NCBI RefSeq assembly: GCF_002836415.1
Contig: NZ_PJBP01000108.1
Coordinates: forward strand, 1-35,665
DNA length: 35,665 nt
Reading direction: 5' to 3'
DNA from: Psychromonas sp. MB-3u-54
GTDB taxonomy: Bacteria; Pseudomonadota; Gammaproteobacteria; Enterobacterales; Psychromonadaceae
Shown here piece by piece: positions 33,282 to 35,665 of the stretch. The position numbers were made by a program, and so were the translations under genes. Position 1 is the stretch's first letter; every line of letters starts with the position of its first letter. The notes beneath the pieces are model-generated. The model was not told the DNA's origin. It did not search any database and saw only the letters and a program-made list of their open reading frames with translations.

Positions 33282-34586
33282 CTATTTAACGTTAACCACA
33301 TACTCCTCTATGGAGGCACCCTGCTGTTTTATCAAGCGCTGCCACTCAATAGCATTTAAACGAATATCCAATATACAATCGCCATTCTCAGCATAAGACT
33401 CATCTTCAATACAGTCTAGCTGGTAAAATAAAGCGCGTAATTTTCCCTTCTCTGATGGTATAGCAAGCTGCAGCGAACGAATCTGTCCCGATAAGAGCGT
33501 GGTTAACGATTCAAATAACAGCTCTACACCTGCACCGGTTTGTGCAGATAACCACACCTTCGCAGGTTTTCCCAACTCATCAAAATCAACATGCGCCTCG
33601 ATACCATCAACGTCATCAATTTTATTCATGATCATCAGCTGCGGTACATCATCGGCTCCAATCTCATCTAAGACGGTTTGCACAGCCACGATATTATCGT
33701 GGTAACAGGGATCTGCACAATCTACAATATGTAATAATAATGTAGCGTCACGGGTTTCCTGCAGCGTGGCTTTAAAGGCCGCGACCAAATCATGGGGCAA
33801 GTGACGAATAAAACCGACAGTATCGGCTAAAATACAAGTGCCGACATCCACGACATCCACTTTACGCAGCGTAGGGTCAAGTGTGGCAAATAGTTGATCG
33901 GCAGCGTAAACCCCCGCATTGGTAAGGTGATTAAATAGCGTGGATTTACCCGCATTGGTATATCCAACCAATGCAAGGGTTGGCACTTCATTACGCTTGC
34001 GAGCCCGGCGCCCCTGATCACGCTGTTTTTCCACTTTTGCTAAACGCGATTTAATGGTACTGATCCGTGCTCTCAGTAAACGTCTATCGGTTTCTAATTG
34101 CGTTTCACCCGGACCACGTAATCCGATGCCCCCTTTTTGTCGTTCCAAATGCGTCCAGCCGCGAATAAGTCGCGTAGAAAGATAACGTAATTGCGCTAAT
34201 TCTACCTGCAGTCTGCCCTCATAAGTCCGTGCACGTTGGGCAAAGATATCTAAAATCAGCGCAGTTCTGTCTAACACTAAACATTCGCATAATGCTTCTA
34301 AATTACGTTGTTGAGCCGGGGTCAATGCATGATTAAAAACAACGACATTAGCGCCCAGTGTTTTGACAGCATCAGCAATTTCTTGTGCTTTACCCGTGCC
34401 AACAAAATAACGAGCATGCGGGGCGTTGCGGGGACCGGTAATAGTATCAAGCGTATTTACACCAGCAGAACTCACTAAGTGTTTTAGTTCATCAAGATCT
34501 TCTTTTTTATTCTCATCAGAAAAAACAATATGAACTAAAACAGCCCGTTCTCCGGCTTCGTAACGATCAAACAAATAAATCTCCAA
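33282..34586 (-). CDS. hflX: Ribosome-splitting GTPase HflX
   Basis: GTPase that rescues stalled ribosomes by splitting 70S particles. 434 residues (E. coli 426). N-terminal HflX domain with GTGKAQEIADAVK, glycine-rich linker GGIGLRGPGETQLETDRR, then G1 GYTNAGKSTLF, switch region, G3 DTVGFIRHLPHDL and G4 NKID. Order hfq-hflX-hflK-hflC is the conserved hfq superoperon. Confidence 0.96.
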   Translation of the reverse strand: MEIYLFDRYEAGERAVLVHIVFSDENKKEDLDELKHLVSSAGVNTLDTITGPRNAPHARYFVGTGKAQEIADAVKTLGANVVVFNHALTPAQQRNLEALCECLVLDRTALILDIFAQRARTYEGRLQVELAQLRYLSTRLIRGWTHLERQKGGIGLRGPGETQLETDRRLLRARISTIKSRLAKVEKQRDQGRRARKRNEVPTLALVGYTNAGKSTLFNHLTNAGVYAADQLFATLDPTLRKVDVVDVGTCILADTVGFIRHLPHDLVAAFKATLQETRDATLLLHIVDCADPCYHDNIVAVQTVLDEIGADDVPQLMIMNKIDDVDGIEAHVDFDELGKPAKVWLSAQTGAGVELLFESLTTLLSGQIRSLQLAIPSEKGKLRALFYQLDCIEDESYAENGDCILDIRLNAIEWQRLIKQQGASIEEYVVNVK

Positions 34587-34675
34587 TCTACAAGGAAAGT
34601 AATAATTATCATCCTAACATAAGCCACTTAAGGATAGGATAAAAATAAAGTTTATATAAAAGGGGTAAATACTAC

Positions 34676-34702
34676 AAAAAAAAGGCCTGCGCAAAGCAAG
34701 CC
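34676..34702 (-). terminator. Terminator after hfq
   Basis: On the - strand GGCTTGC-TTTGC-GCAGGCC (one G-U pair) is followed by eight T residues. Located 28 bp past the hfq stop, it may attenuate read-through into hflX. Confidence 0.75.
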
Positions 34703-34730
34703 AAAATTGATCGATAAACTGTTTTTATGC

Positions 34731-34964
34731 TTAATCATTTTCAACGTGTGGAATTGCCGCGATCGCCCGCGCAGGCACAACGGTTGAAATAGCGTGTTTG
34801 TAAACCATTTGACTGACCGTATTTTTCAACAGAATAACAAATTGATCAAAAGACTCAATTTGTCCCTGTAACTTGATGCCATTTACTAAATAAATTGCAA
34901 CCGGAATATGCTCTTTGCGTAACGCATTTAAAAATGGGTCTTGAAGTGACTGTCCTTTTGACAT
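34731..34964 (-). CDS. hfq: RNA chaperone Hfq
   Basis: Hexameric Sm-like protein that pairs small RNAs with mRNAs. 77 residues: Sm1 and Sm2 motifs intact ([39 protein letters not shown] with the YKH motif). The C-terminal tail beyond the Sm core is very short (IPHVEND) compared with 102 residues in E. coli. miaA, the usual upstream neighbour, is not visible. Confidence 0.97.
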   Translation of the reverse strand: MSKGQSLQDPFLNALRKEHIPVAIYLVNGIKLQGQIESFDQFVILLKNTVSQMVYKHAISTVVPARAIAAIPHVEND

Positions 34965-35166
34965 TGGGTTTCCCTATTATTATTATTAGATAGTTTCAAT
35001 GCACTGTTATTCAATAGTTATTAATACCTGCTCAGTATAAACAATGGTTAAATAAAAACCGATTTGATTGCTCAAAATTTTGATCCATAACACTTTCTAG
35101 CCGCGCCGACAGTCAAAACAGGGGCTTGATTGGGGATTTTCTTTTAAAATGCCACTTAATATTCAT
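34965..35166. other. Spacer upstream of hfq
   Basis: No gene, and no promoter that can be fixed. miaA-mutL, expected here from the E. coli order, is absent, so the hfq cluster boundary has been rearranged. Confidence 0.45.
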
Positions 35167-35193
35167 AAAAAAAGGCGTTCACTACTGCCTTTG
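35167..35193 (-). terminator. Terminator of the gene entering from the right
   Basis: On the - strand AAAGGC..GCCTTT (35187-35192 with 35171-35176) with a 10-nt loop followed by TTTT (35170-35167). It lies downstream of the 132-bp repeat series. Confidence 0.65.
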
Positions 35194-35230
35194 CAGTCAT
35201 TACAACACTCTTCTGACGGTTTATAACTAC

Positions 35231-35665
35231 TTATAACATGGCTTTTATCAGTTCAAAATTATCAGTGTCTCCAGTTTCAAGCCAGGTCACATCCTTCCAA
35301 CCGCGTAGCCCCAGTGTTTTTAATCAAAAGTTTTGCCGCACGGCAAATCAGTTGGTTACGGCTTATAGCACCGCCTTGATTCGTTCAAAATTATCAGTGT
35401 CCCCCGTTTCAAGCCAAGTCACATCCTTCCAACCGCGTAACCCCAGTGTTTTTAATAAAAAGTCTTGCCGCACGGCAAATCAGTTGGTTACGGCTTATAG
35501 CACCGCCTTGATACGTTCAAAATTATTCGCATCGCCTGTTTCAAGCCAGGTTATATTTTGCCAACCGCGTAGCCCCAGTGTTTTTAATCAAAAGTTTTGC
35601 CGCACGGCAAATCAGTTGGTTACGGCTTATAGCACCGCCTTGATTCGTTCAAAATTATCAGTGTT
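35231..35665. repeat. 132-bp tandem direct repeat, about 3.3 copies
   Basis: The marker GTTCAAAATT recurs at 35251, 35383, 35515 and 35647, exactly 132 bp (44 codons) apart. On the - strand each unit contains a coding tail KTLGLRGWKDVTWLETGD followed by xDNFERIKAVL and a stop, then a spacer with the TTGCCGCACGGCAA hairpin. One unit (about 35524-35570) is diverged (WQNITWLETGDANNF); the leftmost reads FELIKAML. The array continues past the window edge. Confidence 0.9.
35627..35665 (-). CDS. C-terminal fragment of an unidentified gene running off the right edge
   Basis: Only the last 12 codons and TAA (35627-35629) are inside the window (NTDNFERIKAVL). The product is not recognised. The adjacent tandem repeats copy this same 3' end with its spacer, which implies that the true gene lies to the right; but this could be yet another repeat unit. 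Confidence 0.4.
   Translation of the reverse strand, partial: NTDNFERIKAVL

Noticed and set aside
35231-35665. Repeat protein with 44-residue units
   Set aside because: Every unit contains an in-frame stop (TAA after KAVL), so the repeats copy a gene end rather than encode a repeat domain.

Overview
The window reads as the chromosome of a marine gammaproteobacterium. Protein sequences, AT-rich spacers and gene order point to Alteromonadales, most likely Psychromonas or a close relative. This is a family-level inference, since no rRNA gene is present. Several blocks keep the E. coli order: dusB-fis; yjaG-hupA next to purD-purH and hemE-nudC/rsd, with hemE-nudC inverted relative to yjaG-hupA; holD-rimI; and hfq-hflX-hflK-hflC-purA.

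Layout. 1-3026 (+): dusB-fis, a DUF416 gene (yjaG) and hupA. 3360-9284 (-): purD, purH, a GNAT acetyltransferase, hemE and nudC. 9441-9914 (+): rsd, divergent from nudC. 10434-12108 (-): a MepM-type M23 peptidase with a decayed tandem copy of its own 5' end. 12347-13999 (+): metK behind MetJ boxes, then sprT. 14064-15996 (-): a TrmH-family methyltransferase that looks foreign, rimI and holD. 16681-27153: a catabolic and transport island. 27154-28293: an insertion-sequence graveyard. 28294-29253 (-): a treR homologue without tre genes. 29660-34964 (-): purA, hflC, hflK, hflX and hfq. 35231-35665: a 132-bp tandem repeat carrying the 3' end of a gene that lies beyond the window.

The most interesting region is 16681-27153. 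A PhnCDE-type ABC transporter (phnD-phnC-phnE-phnE) sits under a near-consensus sigma-54 promoter. Directly upstream are genes for a DctB/PgtB-like sensor kinase with a long helical periplasmic domain and a sigma-54 response regulator whose GAFTGA loop reads GSFTNA. Directly downstream is a glpD-type FAD glycerol-3-phosphate dehydrogenase with GlpR-like operators. Further on are three decayed genes that an ORF caller misses: the 3' end of a glycerophosphodiester phosphodiesterase (GDPD) interrupted by TGA, a GlpR/DeoR-type regulator that has lost its effector domain, and the last 34 codons of a TRAP large permease running into a HAD phosphatase. Together these suggest that the 'phosphonate' transporter takes up glycerol-3-phosphate or glycerophosphodiesters, in a locus that is being eroded.

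Intergenic DNA is rich in repeats. Heptamer tandem arrays abut the stop codons of purD, sprT and holD. There are several short inverted-repeat or hairpin-chain elements (after fis, between purH and purD, after rsd, before treR). Long open frames inside the arrays are artefacts.
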